Below, piece by piece: positions 41,077 to 49,461 of a stretch of 64,000 nucleotides of DNA. Both the position numbers and the translations under genes were made by a program. This DNA is from Pseudomonadota bacterium. Lineage in GTDB: Bacteria > Myxococcota_A > Polyangia > Polyangiales > Polyangiaceae. Location of the stretch: NCBI GenBank assembly GCA_023423895.1, contig JAFAER010000191.1:6572-70571 (forward strand), read 5' to 3'. Within the stretch, counting starts at the first letter, position 1. Every line of letters begins with the position of its first letter. The notes under the pieces were generated by a model. The model did no database searches, had not been told where the DNA came from, and worked only from the letters and a program-made list of their open reading frames with translations.

Positions 41077-42033
41077 GTGAGCGAAAGTCTACGTCCTCCG
41101 TCTCTTCCTCCGCCGCCTTCGGGGCGACCTTCGCCGCCCGATCCGGCAGAGAGCCATCACACCGTGACGGCGGAGGACGGTACACGTCTTTTCGTCCGCA
41201 CGATGCCCGCCCGGGACCCAGCCAACAAGCTCGGGGTCTCGGTCGTCTTTTGTGACGGCATCCTCTGCGACGGCTTCATCTGGAAGTACCTCTGGCCGGG
41301 CCTCGCCGAGGTCTGCGACGTCACGCACTGGCACTACCGCGGCCATGGGCGTAGCGCGCCGCCGGTCGACAAGACGCGGATCGACATCGCGGCGCACGCG
41401 ACCGATCTGAAGAGCGTCCGCGACGCGTTCGTCGGTGACCGCCCTTGCGTCATCATCGGGCATTCGATGGGCACGCAGGTCGCGCTCGAGTCGTGGCGTC
41501 GATACCCCGAGCACGTGAAGGGGATCATCCTCGTCTGCGGGAGCTACGGGAAGGTCACGCAGTCGTTCCGCGGCGTGCCCATCCTCGACATGATCCTCCC
41601 GAAGCTGATGGACATCGTCGACAAGCAGCCCGAAATCGTGCGCGCGATCTGGTCGCGCATCCCGCCGGAGATGGCGCTGAAGGCAGCGCTCCTCGCGCGC
41701 GACGTCGACCCGGGCCACGTGCGGCGTGAAGACATGCTGCCGTATCTCAAGCACATGACCCACGTCGACTTCCCGATGTTCCTCCGCATGCTGCGCGCTG
41801 CGGGCGACCACAGCGCCGAGGAGTGGCTCGGTGACGTCGATGTTCCGGTCCTGGTCGTCGCAGGCGAGAAGGACACCTTCACGCCTGCGTCGCTGTCCGA
41901 GTCGATGGCCGAGCGCATCCCCAATGCCGAGCTCTTGATGGTCGCGGGCGGAAGCCACGTCGCGCCGATCGAGCAGCCCGAGCTCGTGGGCGCGCGCATC
42001 CGCGCATTCGTCGAGCGTGTGGCTGCGTCGTAG
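41077..42033 (+). CDS. Alpha/beta hydrolase
   Basis: 318 residues from a GTG start. An unstructured Pro-rich N-terminus precedes the fold (VVFCDGILCDGFIWKYLWPG). The catalytic triad is visible: nucleophile in IIGHSMGTQVA, Asp in AGEKDTFTP, His in GGSHVAPIEQP. The start is uncertain: an ATG at 41032 is an alternative, and the first 20 codons are weakly biased, so the real start could also be inside. The last 17 bases overlap the Fam20-like kinase gene, so the two are coupled. It resembles esterases or haloperoxidases, with no substrate clue. Confidence 0.85.
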   Translation: MSESLRPPSLPPPPSGRPSPPDPAESHHTVTAEDGTRLFVRTMPARDPANKLGVSVVFCDGILCDGFIWKYLWPGLAEVCDVTHWHYRGHGRSAPPVDKTRIDIAAHATDLKSVRDAFVGDRPCVIIGHSMGTQVALESWRRYPEHVKGIILVCGSYGKVTQSFRGVPILDMILPKLMDIVDKQPEIVRAIWSRIPPEMALKAALLARDVDPGHVRREDMLPYLKHMTHVDFPMFLRMLRAAGDHSAEEWLGDVDVPVLVVAGEKDTFTPASLSESMAERIPNAELLMVAGGSHVAPIEQPELVGARIRAFVERVAAS

Positions 42034-43099
42034 CGGCGCGTTCCTCGCGGCGCTCGCGGCACTCGCCGTGATCGTCGCGGGTGCTTCGGCGTGCGAGAGC
42101 AAGAAGAAGGAGACACCCGCGCCGTTCGACGAGGACGCGGCGGTGGCGCTCCGCGCGCCCGCAAGCGCTGCGACGCTGGCGATGGACGCCTCCCCTTCCC
42201 CGCGTTCTCCGTCTCCCGCTGCATCGGCCGGCGCAGACGTCAGCGGTGCCGACGCCAGCTCCGCATCGCGCTGGGCGTTCGACTGCAGCGACACGAGCGT
42301 GCCGAAGGCCGGAAAGAGCATCGGCCACACGTCGGTCGTGTTCAAGGTCGAGCTGTCGAGCGGCAAGAAGGCGGCGTGGAAGCCCAACGCGAAGAAGGTG
42401 AAGGGCCGCTACAAGGGCGAGATCGCGGCCTACCGCCTGGCGACGGAGCTCGGCCTCGGCAACGTTCCACCGGCGTGTTTCCGCTCCATCGACGCGGCGA
42501 CAGCGGCCGCCGCGCTCGCCAAGAACGCGGAAGCGGCGAAGGTCTTCGCGGACGAGGTGGTCGTCGACGCGGGCAAGATCCACGGCGTCCTCATTCCGTG
42601 GATCGACGGGCTGACGTTCTGGCCGCTCGAGAAGGAGCCGCTCCGCAGCGAGGCGCGTACGTGGCTCGCCTCGGGCGCCGAGCTCCCGAAAGCCAAGCTC
42701 GCGCTTGCGGCGCAGGCGAGCGCGCTCGTCGTCTTCGACTTCCTCACCGGTAACTGGGATCGCTACAGCGGTGAGAACGTCGGTCTCGACCCATCCGGCG
42801 AGCTCGTCCTCTACATCGACAACGACGCGGGGTTCATGGAGCAGCCTCCGGCCGACCGGGTCGCGAGAAACAAGGCTCGGCTCGATGCGACGGACCGCTT
42901 CTCCCGGCGTCTCGTCGAGCGGCTGAGAGCGCTCGACGAGGAGCGGCTCGCGAAGGCCTTCGGCGAAGAGCTCGACGGCAAGCCGCTTCTGTCCCCGAAG
43001 GTCGTCTCGCTCGTCGCTGCGCGCGCGAGGGAGCTCCTCGGCGTGGTCGACGCGAAGATCGGCGCACGCGGTGAAGCCGCGACGCTCTACTTCCCCTGA
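42017..43099 (+). CDS. Fam20-like secreted kinase, predicted lipoprotein
   Basis: 360 residues from a GTG start. The signal peptide ends GASAC (C26, lipobox-like), then a Ser/Ala/Pro-rich linker (30-85). The rest matches the Fam20 kinase pattern: a nucleotide-anchoring Lys in AAWKP (K122), an EIAAYR helix Glu (E135) followed by GNVPP, FDFLTGNWDRY with catalytic Asp (D248), and YIDNDAGF with metal-binding Asp (D268/D270). In animal Fam20C these positions bind ATP and Mn. It should phosphorylate proteins or glycans outside the cytoplasm, but its substrate and ATP source are unknown. It overlaps the hydrolase gene; its stop lies in a tandem repeat. Confidence 0.85.
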   Translation: MWLRRSGAFLAALAALAVIVAGASACESKKKETPAPFDEDAAVALRAPASAATLAMDASPSPRSPSPAASAGADVSGADASSASRWAFDCSDTSVPKAGKSIGHTSVVFKVELSSGKKAAWKPNAKKVKGRYKGEIAAYRLATELGLGNVPPACFRSIDAATAAAALAKNAEAAKVFADEVVVDAGKIHGVLIPWIDGLTFWPLEKEPLRSEARTWLASGAELPKAKLALAAQASALVVFDFLTGNWDRYSGENVGLDPSGELVLYIDNDAGFMEQPPADRVARNKARLDATDRFSRRLVERLRALDEERLAKAFGEELDGKPLLSPKVVSLVAARARELLGVVDAKIGARGEAATLYFP

Positions 43100-43120
43100 C
43101 TTCCCCTGCCTTCCCCTGAC
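43091..43120. repeat. 10-base tandem repeat across the kinase stop codon
   Basis: Three units, TTCCCCTGAC, TTCCCCTGCC and TTCCCCTGAC. The first unit includes the kinase TGA stop (43097-43099). The 160-base spacer beyond it holds no other signal I can support before the AraC gene. Confidence 0.85.
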
Positions 43121-43259
43121 GCCGCAGCGCTCCCATGCCTCCTCTTCTCGAGGTGCGCCGCGCCGCGGGCGTTGGCTCGGGGGCCTCGCGAGCGCTGGCG
43201 CGGTGAAGTAGCCTATCCGCGCGACACGCCGAGCGCTTCGTACGCGGAGCGGAAAGCAC

Positions 43260-43763
43260 ATGAGCGGAGACTCCCCGAGGACGAACCAAGACCCCGAGCT
43301 CCTGCGCCGACTGCTGCGCGCAAAGGACCGGATGGACGCGGCCTCCCACGAGGAGTGGCCGGTTCGTAGGCTCGCGCGCGTGAGCGGCGTGTCCGAGGCG
43401 CACTTCGCGCGATCGTTCAAGGACGCCTTCGGCGTCCCGCCGCATCGGTACCTCCTCACCCGGCGCATCGAGCGAGCGGTGGCACTGCTCCGCGACACCG
43501 ATCTTCCCGTGACCGAGATCGCGTTTCAGACGGGCTGGGGAAGCCTCGGCACGTTCGGCCGCACGTTCCGCGACGTCACCGGCGCGACCCCGGGCGCCGT
43601 CCGCGCCCGCGAGCAGGCCGTCGCGCGCGAGCGCGAGCGCGGACACGTGCCGCCTTGTTATCTCAGCGCCGCGCACCGCCCCAATCTCACGATCGCAGTT
43701 TCGGAGAAGCGACGACGGATCGAGGACGGTAAGAAGGACTCCGACGAAACGGAGGTCACATGA
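43260..43763 (+). CDS. AraC-family transcriptional regulator (HTH only)
   Basis: 167 residues. Two helix-turn-helix motifs are clear: WPVRRLARVSGVSEAHFARSF and LPVTEIAFQTGWGSLGTFGR with the family F-R-x-x-G-x-x-P ending (FRDVTGATPG). There is no N-terminal sensor domain, so ligand sensing is absent or in another protein. A basic tail of about 45 residues follows. GGAG lies upstream of the ATG. Its stop overlaps the VOC gene start, so it likely regulates or is co-regulated with it. Confidence 0.9.
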   Translation: MSGDSPRTNQDPELLRRLLRAKDRMDAASHEEWPVRRLARVSGVSEAHFARSFKDAFGVPPHRYLLTRRIERAVALLRDTDLPVTEIAFQTGWGSLGTFGRTFRDVTGATPGAVRAREQAVARERERGHVPPCYLSAAHRPNLTIAVSEKRRRIEDGKKDSDETEVT

Positions 43764-44167
43764 GCCAGGGTGTCGAGACGATCGGTCTGTACGTGCGGGA
43801 TCAGGAAGAAGCGCTGAAGTTCTACGTCGACAAGGTCGGCTTCCGCGTCCACACGGACGTGCGGAACGGCGACTATCGTTGGCTGACGGTGCAGCACCCC
43901 GACCAGCCGTCGTTCCAGCTCGGGCTCGTCAAGCCGGGCCCGCCGGTCCATGACGCGGCGACCGCGCAGTCGTTGGAGGCGCTCGTCGCGAAAGGCGCGA
44001 TGCCGCCGCTCGTGCTGGTCGTCGACGACTGCCGCGCGGCCTACGAACGGATGCGCGAACGCGGCGTCGAGTTCACGCAGGAGCCGGTGGAACGCTACGG
44101 CTCGGTCGACACCAGCTTCCGCGATCCGTCGGGCAACGGATGGAAGATGGTCCAGGCGCGCCGCTGA
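43760..44167 (+). CDS. Glyoxalase/bleomycin-resistance (VOC) protein
   Basis: 135 residues, two beta-alpha-beta-beta-beta modules. Features are TIGLYVRDQEEALKFYVDKV, FQLGLVKPG and SFRDPSGNGWKMVQ, with the C-terminal metal-site Glu replaced (WKMVQ instead of WELVE). It may be a lyase-like or binding protein rather than an active glyoxalase. The ATG overlaps the AraC gene stop (ATGA). This AraC-VOC pairing is common in bacteria. Confidence 0.88.
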   Translation: MSQGVETIGLYVRDQEEALKFYVDKVGFRVHTDVRNGDYRWLTVQHPDQPSFQLGLVKPGPPVHDAATAQSLEALVAKGAMPPLVLVVDDCRAAYERMRERGVEFTQEPVERYGSVDTSFRDPSGNGWKMVQARR

Positions 44168-44449
44168 GCGAACGCCCGCACCTCGCTCCGAACGTTTCCT
44201 AGGCGACCTCGGGGTTCGGATCGAGGCGAAGTCCGACGGGAGGAGGGCGAGGCCGAGCTGCGCCATCGGCCGTGCGCCCGCGCCGGCCCAACCCGGGCGC
44301 TGGCGGCGTGACTGGGCTGGGGAGCCGCTCCCCGAGCGCGAGCGTGATTCACGCACCGAACGCAACGACTCCTGCTGTTGTCGCTGTACATCGCGGGGCA
44401 CTTCGTCGTATTCGGAGCACGTCACGCGCGCGGCCTCGCTGGCCTCGCT

Positions 44450-44521
44450 GGCCCCATCGTCTAGCGGTTAGGACATCGGCCTCTCACGCCGGTAACGCGG
44501 GTTCGATTCCCGCTGGGGTCA
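44450..44521 (+). tRNA. tRNA-Glu (CUC)
   Basis: 72 bases. Acceptor stem GGCCCCA/TGGGGTC with discriminator A, D arm GTCTAGCGGTTAGGAC, anticodon stem-loop TCGGC-CTCTCAC-GCCGG with anticodon CTC, and T arm GCGGG-TTCGATT-CCCGC. CCA is not encoded. It reads GAG codons. Flanking 44168-44449 and 44522-44771 hold no supported gene. Confidence 0.97.
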
Positions 44522-44771
44522 CTACTGTTCGGGTGCGGAGCGCCCTGCTTGGAGGGGCTCCGGCGGCCCCGCGCCGTGGGAACCGCGACGCCGAGCGTGG
44601 CTCGTCGTAGCGAGTCTGTCGTGCAAGCGCGAGCTCGCCGTTCTCGTCGTCCACCTGCTCCAGCGGCCGCGAAGGTCGCGCCGCCGCGCGACCGCGTCCT
44701 GACTTGCCCCGGCGAGAGGAGCAGACCGAGATCCCGACGTCTCGGCGCGGCCAGTGGAGCGGTCGTCTCGG

Positions 44772-46508
44772 TTACGGCGTCGGGCGTGGCTTTGGCGACT
44801 TGGAAGCCGGGCCGGCGCCGCGGAGGACGGACCACGCACGGGCGGACAGGGGCGCGGGCTCGAGAGGCGCCTCGGGCTCGGGCTCGGGCTCGGCCTCGGC
44901 AGCAGCATAGAGCCGCTCGGCGACGAGACGCGCGTGGAAGAGCATGCCGTCGAGGCGGGTGTACGTTCCGTGACCGAGACCCGTCGAAAGCAAGCTTCGC
45001 TCGCCGTATTCGACGAACGCGACCTCGCCGTTCGACGGCAGCCCGACGCCGGCGCGCAGTGCGGCGGCCACACGGGTCGGCGCGAAGCCCGCGTGACCAA
45101 GCGAGCCGGAGAGCGCCTCGTTGATGCGGCGATCTTCACCCGCGAGCGGCGGGAAGTCGGAGCCCTCGACCGCGAGACGGCGGATCCAGTCACCCTCCAG
45201 GCCACGCGAGCCGATCGGGGGAACACCGATGACGTGTAGCGCGCGGACGTTCGGGACCGTCGCCCACGCGTAGCGGTTCGGTGCGCCGAACGTGACGAAG
45301 TCGATGGCCGTCCTGCCTCCCGCGCTCGAAGGAGCGGTGAGCGTCGCGAGATCGGTCTCTAGCGCGGCGACGTCGAGGTCACGCGCCCGCGCGACGTCGA
45401 GGATCGCCTCCGTCGCCATCGAACGTGCGAGCAGCTGCGTGACGAGCGCGAACAGCTGGCCAGCGTGACTGTGGCCGATGACGAGGAGCCGTCGCGGTCG
45501 ACCATGCTGGCCAGCGTGCTCGTGGCCGCCGAGCTCCGCATGCGTCGCGAGAACGCGCACGAGACCGAGCGCTCCTTCGAGTCGTCCGACGTGATGGTTC
45601 TCCGACGACCACACGAAGTCGGTGCATGGAATGCGCGCACCACGCGGCCGGATCGCCTCTTCGAAGAGCCGCACGTACGCTGTCCCGAAGTTGCCGAGGT
45701 CGCCGAGGACGCGCCGCACGTACCGCCGTGTCTTCTGCCGGAGCGAGCGCGCGATCTGCGGGCCGATGGAGCTCGGCAGCGCGCGTTCGACGAAGCTGTA
45801 GGCCGACAGCGGGTCGCTCCCCGTGAACGTTCCGTGCACGAAGACGATCGCGCCGACGTCCGCAGCGGCGAAGCGCTCGCCGACGGCAGCCATCGCCGCG
45901 CGCCATTCCGGCGAGTGCCGCTCGAGCTCCGCGGAGTGCGTGCCACGCGCCGCGACCGGATCGAAGCGCACGCTCGGCACGCCGCCGAGCGTCACGAGCG
46001 GCGCGAGCGGCGCCGCGCCCAGAGGCGCCAGGGACGAGGACGGCGACGACGACGTCGTCGTCGCAGAAACAGACTTGGAAGCGGACTTGGAAACCGACTT
46101 GGAAGCGGACGCGCCGTCGGTCAGCGGCGCTGCGACGGTCGCGAGGGGCGACGGCACAGTGGTGGTGATCGCCGACGCGCCCTCTTCCGTCCGCTCGGAG
46201 GCGCTTTCGCGGACGACGGCCGTCGCCTCACGCGGAAGTGGGATCGCTTCGAGGCTCACGCCTTCGATCGGACCGCCAGCGCTCGGATGAACGCGTCGCC
46301 ACACGCGCTCCGTCGCGTGACGCGCGCTCGAGATCCTCTCACGCCCCCAGGCGATCGCGCGCGTGAAGCCCTCGTACAGCCTCGCGAGGATCTCCTCGAC
46401 GAGCGCGGGGCGGCGCGCCAGCGCGAAGCCGGAGGAAAAGGCGGCGACCGTGACGACGAGCGCGAGCAACAGGGTCACGACCATGCCTTCCCAAGGTGTA
46501 GCGCGCAT
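44772..46508 (-). CDS. Membrane-anchored lipase-like alpha/beta hydrolase
   Basis: 578 residues from an ATG at 46508 (a TTG seven codons earlier and an ATG at 46484 are alternatives). One N-terminal membrane helix (about 8-30) is followed by a long low-complexity region including the repeat SKSVSKSASKSVS (about 135-150). A hydrolase domain (about 205-520) has FVHGTFTGSDPL, the nucleophile in VIGHSHAGQLFAL and VTFGAPNRYAW. The C-terminus is Glu/Pro-rich (EAEPEPEPEAPLEPAP). It should face the periplasm. Lipase or esterase activity is inferred from the GxSxG motif. Confidence 0.82.
   Translation of the reverse strand: MRATPWEGMVVTLLLALVVTVAAFSSGFALARRPALVEEILARLYEGFTRAIAWGRERISSARHATERVWRRVHPSAGGPIEGVSLEAIPLPREATAVVRESASERTEEGASAITTTVPSPLATVAAPLTDGASASKSVSKSASKSVSATTTSSSPSSSLAPLGAAPLAPLVTLGGVPSVRFDPVAARGTHSAELERHSPEWRAAMAAVGERFAAADVGAIVFVHGTFTGSDPLSAYSFVERALPSSIGPQIARSLRQKTRRYVRRVLGDLGNFGTAYVRLFEEAIRPRGARIPCTDFVWSSENHHVGRLEGALGLVRVLATHAELGGHEHAGQHGRPRRLLVIGHSHAGQLFALVTQLLARSMATEAILDVARARDLDVAALETDLATLTAPSSAGGRTAIDFVTFGAPNRYAWATVPNVRALHVIGVPPIGSRGLEGDWIRRLAVEGSDFPPLAGEDRRINEALSGSLGHAGFAPTRVAAALRAGVGLPSNGEVAFVEYGERSLLSTGLGHGTYTRLDGMLFHARLVAERLYAAAEAEPEPEPEAPLEPAPLSARAWSVLRGAGPASKSPKPRPTP
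46072..46110 (-). repeat. 12-base coding repeat in the lipase-like gene
   Basis: GACTTGGAAGCG, GACTTGGAAACC, GACTTGGAAGCG and GAC, three and a quarter units in phase. They code the four-residue repeat A/V-S-K-S. This may be a site of repeat-number variation that lengthens or shortens the stalk between the membrane anchor and hydrolase domain. Confidence 0.85.
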
Positions 46509-46642
46509 GACGCAACGCGGCACGTCCAAATCAAACGCCAGAAAGACGTCGTCATTCTAACAGGTTGACCGCTCGCCCACGTCTGGAGCGCCACGCCGTC
46601 GCGCTCGGTGCTGGAGCGTCGCACGTCGACTAACGTGCGCCC

Positions 46643-47767
46643 GTGGCCGACGCCCTCAAGACCTTCTTCTCCCCTGCTCTCGTGAAGCGGCTCGCGCGAT
46701 CGCTCGCGGAGGTCGATCCGACCTTCCCCGAGCGCGCGTTCGTGCGCGATGCCTCGCGCGGGCTCGATGACCTCGAGCTCCTCGACCGCGCGCGCCACAT
46801 CATGCGGGCGATGCACCAACATCTTCCGCCGGCGTACCCGGAAGCGATCGCGCTCATCCTCCGCTCGCTCGGCGTCGAGCACGCCTCCGACGAGCTCGAA
46901 GGCGCCGGCATGGCGCCGTTCTTCTACCTACCGCACACGATGTTCGTCGCGGAGCACGGGCTCGAGCACTTCGACCTTTCGATGCGCGCGCAGCACGAGC
47001 TCACGCGCCGCTTCACGTGCGAGTTCAGCATCCGCGCGTTCCTCGAGCGCTTCCCCGACGAGACGCTGCGTGTCCTCCACACCTGGGTGAGCGACCCGAG
47101 CCCGCACGTGCGCCGGCTCGTCTCGGAGGGAACACGCCCGCGTCTCCCATGGGCGCCGCGGGTTCGCTGGATCGAGCAACAGCCCGAGCGGGTCCTGCCG
47201 CTCCTCGAGGCCCTCAAGGACGACCCTGCGAGCGTCGTCCGGCGATCGGTCGCGAACCATCTGAACGACCTCTCGAAGAGCGATCCCGATCGCGTCGCAA
47301 CAATCGCGCGGCGTTGGTTGCGCGGCGCAACGCCCGAGCGAAAAGCACTCGTCGAGCACGCGCTGCGCTCGTCGGTGAAGCGAGGGCATCGTGGGGCGCT
47401 CGAAGCGCTCGGCTTCGGAGACTCACCGAAGGTCGTGGTGTCGAACGCGCGCTTCTCGCCGGCGCGCGTGGCCGTCGGCGACCGGGTCCGCGTCGCCTTC
47501 GACGTCGCCGCCGCGCGCGGCGCGACCGGCCCGCAGTCCCTCGTCGTCGATCTCGTCGTCCACTTCGTGAAGGCGCGCGGAACGTCGAGCCCGAAGGTCT
47601 TCAAGATCGCAAAGCTGAACCTCGCGCCGAGAGACCGCGCCGAGCTCGGAAAGAACATCTCGCTTGCGGTTCACACGACGCGAAAGCCGAATCCGGGTCG
47701 GCACCGCGTCGACGTGCTCGTCAACGGCGAGCGCTTCGAGCTCGGCGCCTTCGACGTCCGGGCCTGA
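46643..47767 (+). CDS. alkC: AlkC-type DNA alkylation repair glycosylase
   Basis: 374 residues from a GTG start. It has HEAT-like helical repeats with family motifs LPPAYPEAIALI, HHFDLSMRAQ-type helix (FDLSMRAQHELTRRF), HVRRLVSEGTRPRLPWAPRV and VVRRSVANHLNDLSKSDPD. The C-terminal 95 residues form a beta-rich Ig-like domain (VVVSNARFSPARVAVGDRVR). Some AlkC proteins have this domain and use it in DNA binding. It excises alkylated bases such as 3-methyladenine or 3-methylcytosine by analogy. It is divergent from the lipase-like gene and convergent with the SUMF1 lipoprotein. Confidence 0.88.
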   Translation: MADALKTFFSPALVKRLARSLAEVDPTFPERAFVRDASRGLDDLELLDRARHIMRAMHQHLPPAYPEAIALILRSLGVEHASDELEGAGMAPFFYLPHTMFVAEHGLEHFDLSMRAQHELTRRFTCEFSIRAFLERFPDETLRVLHTWVSDPSPHVRRLVSEGTRPRLPWAPRVRWIEQQPERVLPLLEALKDDPASVVRRSVANHLNDLSKSDPDRVATIARRWLRGATPERKALVEHALRSSVKRGHRGALEALGFGDSPKVVVSNARFSPARVAVGDRVRVAFDVAAARGATGPQSLVVDLVVHFVKARGTSSPKVFKIAKLNLAPRDRAELGKNISLAVHTTRKPNPGRHRVDVLVNGERFELGAFDVRA

Positions 47768-47790
47768 GCGCGCAACCCGCTCGCTCCGAA

Positions 47791-49029
47791 TCAGTACTGG
47801 ACGATCACCACGCGTCCGTCGTCGCGAAGGCTGACGGCACCTTGTTCGCCGGCGCAGTTCCAGCAGGCCGACCAGCGGAGCTCCTTCCTGCGCGACGCCT
47901 CGTAGGCGAGCGCGACCGGCATCGTGGCGCCGAGCAGGAGGAACGAGGACGCGAAGCGGTACTTGCCGTCGGGCAGCGGCCAGAGCGCGACGACGAAAGA
48001 CGTCTTCTTCGCTCGCCCCGTCGCGACCAGGAGCTCGACGCCGGCCTCCGGGCTCCAGAGGATCGGCGAGGTCGCGAACGAGATGCCGTCTCCTGACGAG
48101 CTCGATCGCGCCAGGATCGTCTTCACGTCGTCGCTGGTGAAGAGCCGGACGCCCTCGCTGATGCGGGCCAGCTCCGGCACCTCCGCGAAGATCTTGGCGA
48201 GGTCGTCCGCGTCGAGGCTCGTCTTCCGAAACGCCGGCCGCGTCTCGATCGACGCCACGGTCGCGTCGTTCCGATCGCCATGGCAGCACCGGAACGCGAG
48301 CCGCCCCGGGACGCCCTTCGCGGTCGCGCGCGTTCGAGCCGCGCAACGACGGCTGCTCGCCGGGGCAGAGAGGCCCGCCCCTGCCGGCGCCGGGCCGCCA
48401 CGGACCACCGGCGCACCATTCCCACTCGCGTCCGCGAAGCGGCTGTCGGTCCACTCGTGCATGAACCCGAGCGCCCGAACGCCGAACGCCGAGGCGCAGC
48501 GAGACGGCGACTCGTTGCACGCCGAATTCCACGCAGGGCCGGTCGCGTAGCGATCGTCGTCCGGTCCTTTGCACGCGTGCTCCCACTCGAGCTCCGTGCA
48601 GAGCCGCGCGCCGCGCTCGGCGCAGAGCCTCGACGCCTCTTCGGGCGAGTCCACGAGCTCCGGCATCGCCGTCGGATCGTTCGGATATGGAAGTGCATCG
48701 ATAGCGAACGCTCCCAGCTCCACGCGGGCGAGCGCCGGCTCGATCGAGGGCACGCGCCCTTCATCGCCCGGCGTGCTGCCGCTCAGGAACGTGGCCGCGG
48801 GGATCGCGAGCTTTTCGCCCGCTCGCGATGACGGCGCGAGGCTGCGCGCCGTGCCTGGAGTCGTGTCGGTGCCGAGCTCGGCGGCCGCGCTCACGAAGCC
48901 CGCGTCGAGTTCGACCGTGGCTGCGTTGGTGTGGACGGCGGACCCACCCGGGACGGCATCCTGCTTGTCCTTTCGGCCGCAGCCCGCGGCCACGATGATC
49001 GCCAGCGGAACGAAAGCGAAAATGCGCAC
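47791..49029 (-). CDS. SUMF1-domain lipoprotein, second copy
   Basis: 412 residues. The signal peptide ends VAAGCGRK (lipobox). A SUMF1-like domain follows (about 70-260): AIPAATFLSG, ARLCTELEWEHACKG, MHEWTDSRF, LAFRCC. As with the first copy at 27.2 kb, the FGE catalytic Cys pair is not in place; the central part is short and Gly/Ala/Pro-rich. A further domain of about 145 residues without known homology (DDLAKIFAEVPELARI, LLVATGRAKKTSFVVALW) completes it. It is a surface or periplasmic protein of unknown function, co-oriented with the membrane gene at 49.0 kb and 9 bases from it. Confidence 0.8.
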   Translation of the reverse strand: MRIFAFVPLAIIVAAGCGRKDKQDAVPGGSAVHTNAATVELDAGFVSAAAELGTDTTPGTARSLAPSSRAGEKLAIPAATFLSGSTPGDEGRVPSIEPALARVELGAFAIDALPYPNDPTAMPELVDSPEEASRLCAERGARLCTELEWEHACKGPDDDRYATGPAWNSACNESPSRCASAFGVRALGFMHEWTDSRFADASGNGAPVVRGGPAPAGAGLSAPASSRRCAARTRATAKGVPGRLAFRCCHGDRNDATVASIETRPAFRKTSLDADDLAKIFAEVPELARISEGVRLFTSDDVKTILARSSSSGDGISFATSPILWSPEAGVELLVATGRAKKTSFVVALWPLPDGKYRFASSFLLLGATMPVALAYEASRRKELRWSACWNCAGEQGAVSLRDDGRVVIVQY

Positions 49030-49038
49030 GATCCGCTT

Positions 49039-49461
49039 CTAACCCGTGACCGCACGCGCGGGCGAGTTCGCGGCAGGCTCACCCCCCGTACGCTCGTCGA
49101 GTCGGCGACGCCCGACGGCGACGAGCATCGACGTGAGGCCAAGAAACGAGAACCCGAGGATGCCCGGGCTCGTCGACTCCGCGAGGCCCTCGATCACGAT
49201 GTGAAGCGCGCGAGGCAGCGCCTCGGCCTCGGACGGAACCTCGCTGAACGACTTCTCCGCCGTGTCGAGCGTCGCGCCGACGTCGGCACACGAAGCCGCC
49301 AGCGTCCCGAAGAGCGTCGCGAGGACCATTCCTCGGATGAATCCGAGGCTCTGTCGGCGCGCGCGTAGCGCGAAGTGCATCGCGGCCAGAACGCCGAGGA
49401 CGCCTGTGAGGAGGATGAACAGCATGGGCGGGATTCCGCCATTCCGGATCAATGTCCACAT
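49039..49461 (-). CDS. Small membrane protein, MotA/TolQ/ExbB-like in part
   Basis: 140 residues. Three hydrophobic segments are seen (MLFILLTGVLGVLAAMHFAL, FIRGMVLATLFGTLAAS, GILGFSFLGLTSMLVAVGR). The layout and an N-terminal GIPPMLFILLTG turn resemble MotA/TolQ/ExbB-family proteins known in myxobacteria, but the match is partial and short. It is translated 9 bases upstream of the SUMF1 lipoprotein, so the two are likely an operon. The start at 49461 overlaps the putative start of the sigma gene; one of the two starts is probably wrong. Confidence 0.55.
   Translation of the reverse strand: MWTLIRNGGIPPMLFILLTGVLGVLAAMHFALRARRQSLGFIRGMVLATLFGTLAASCADVGATLDTAEKSFSEVPSEAEALPRALHIVIEGLAESTSPGILGFSFLGLTSMLVAVGRRRLDERTGGEPAANSPARAVTG

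Noticed and set aside
44461..44835. A minus-strand frame ending in DPSGNRTRVTGVRGRCPNR
   Set aside because: This is the well-known false protein read antisense across tRNA-Glu; the rest is Arg-rich and not protein-like.
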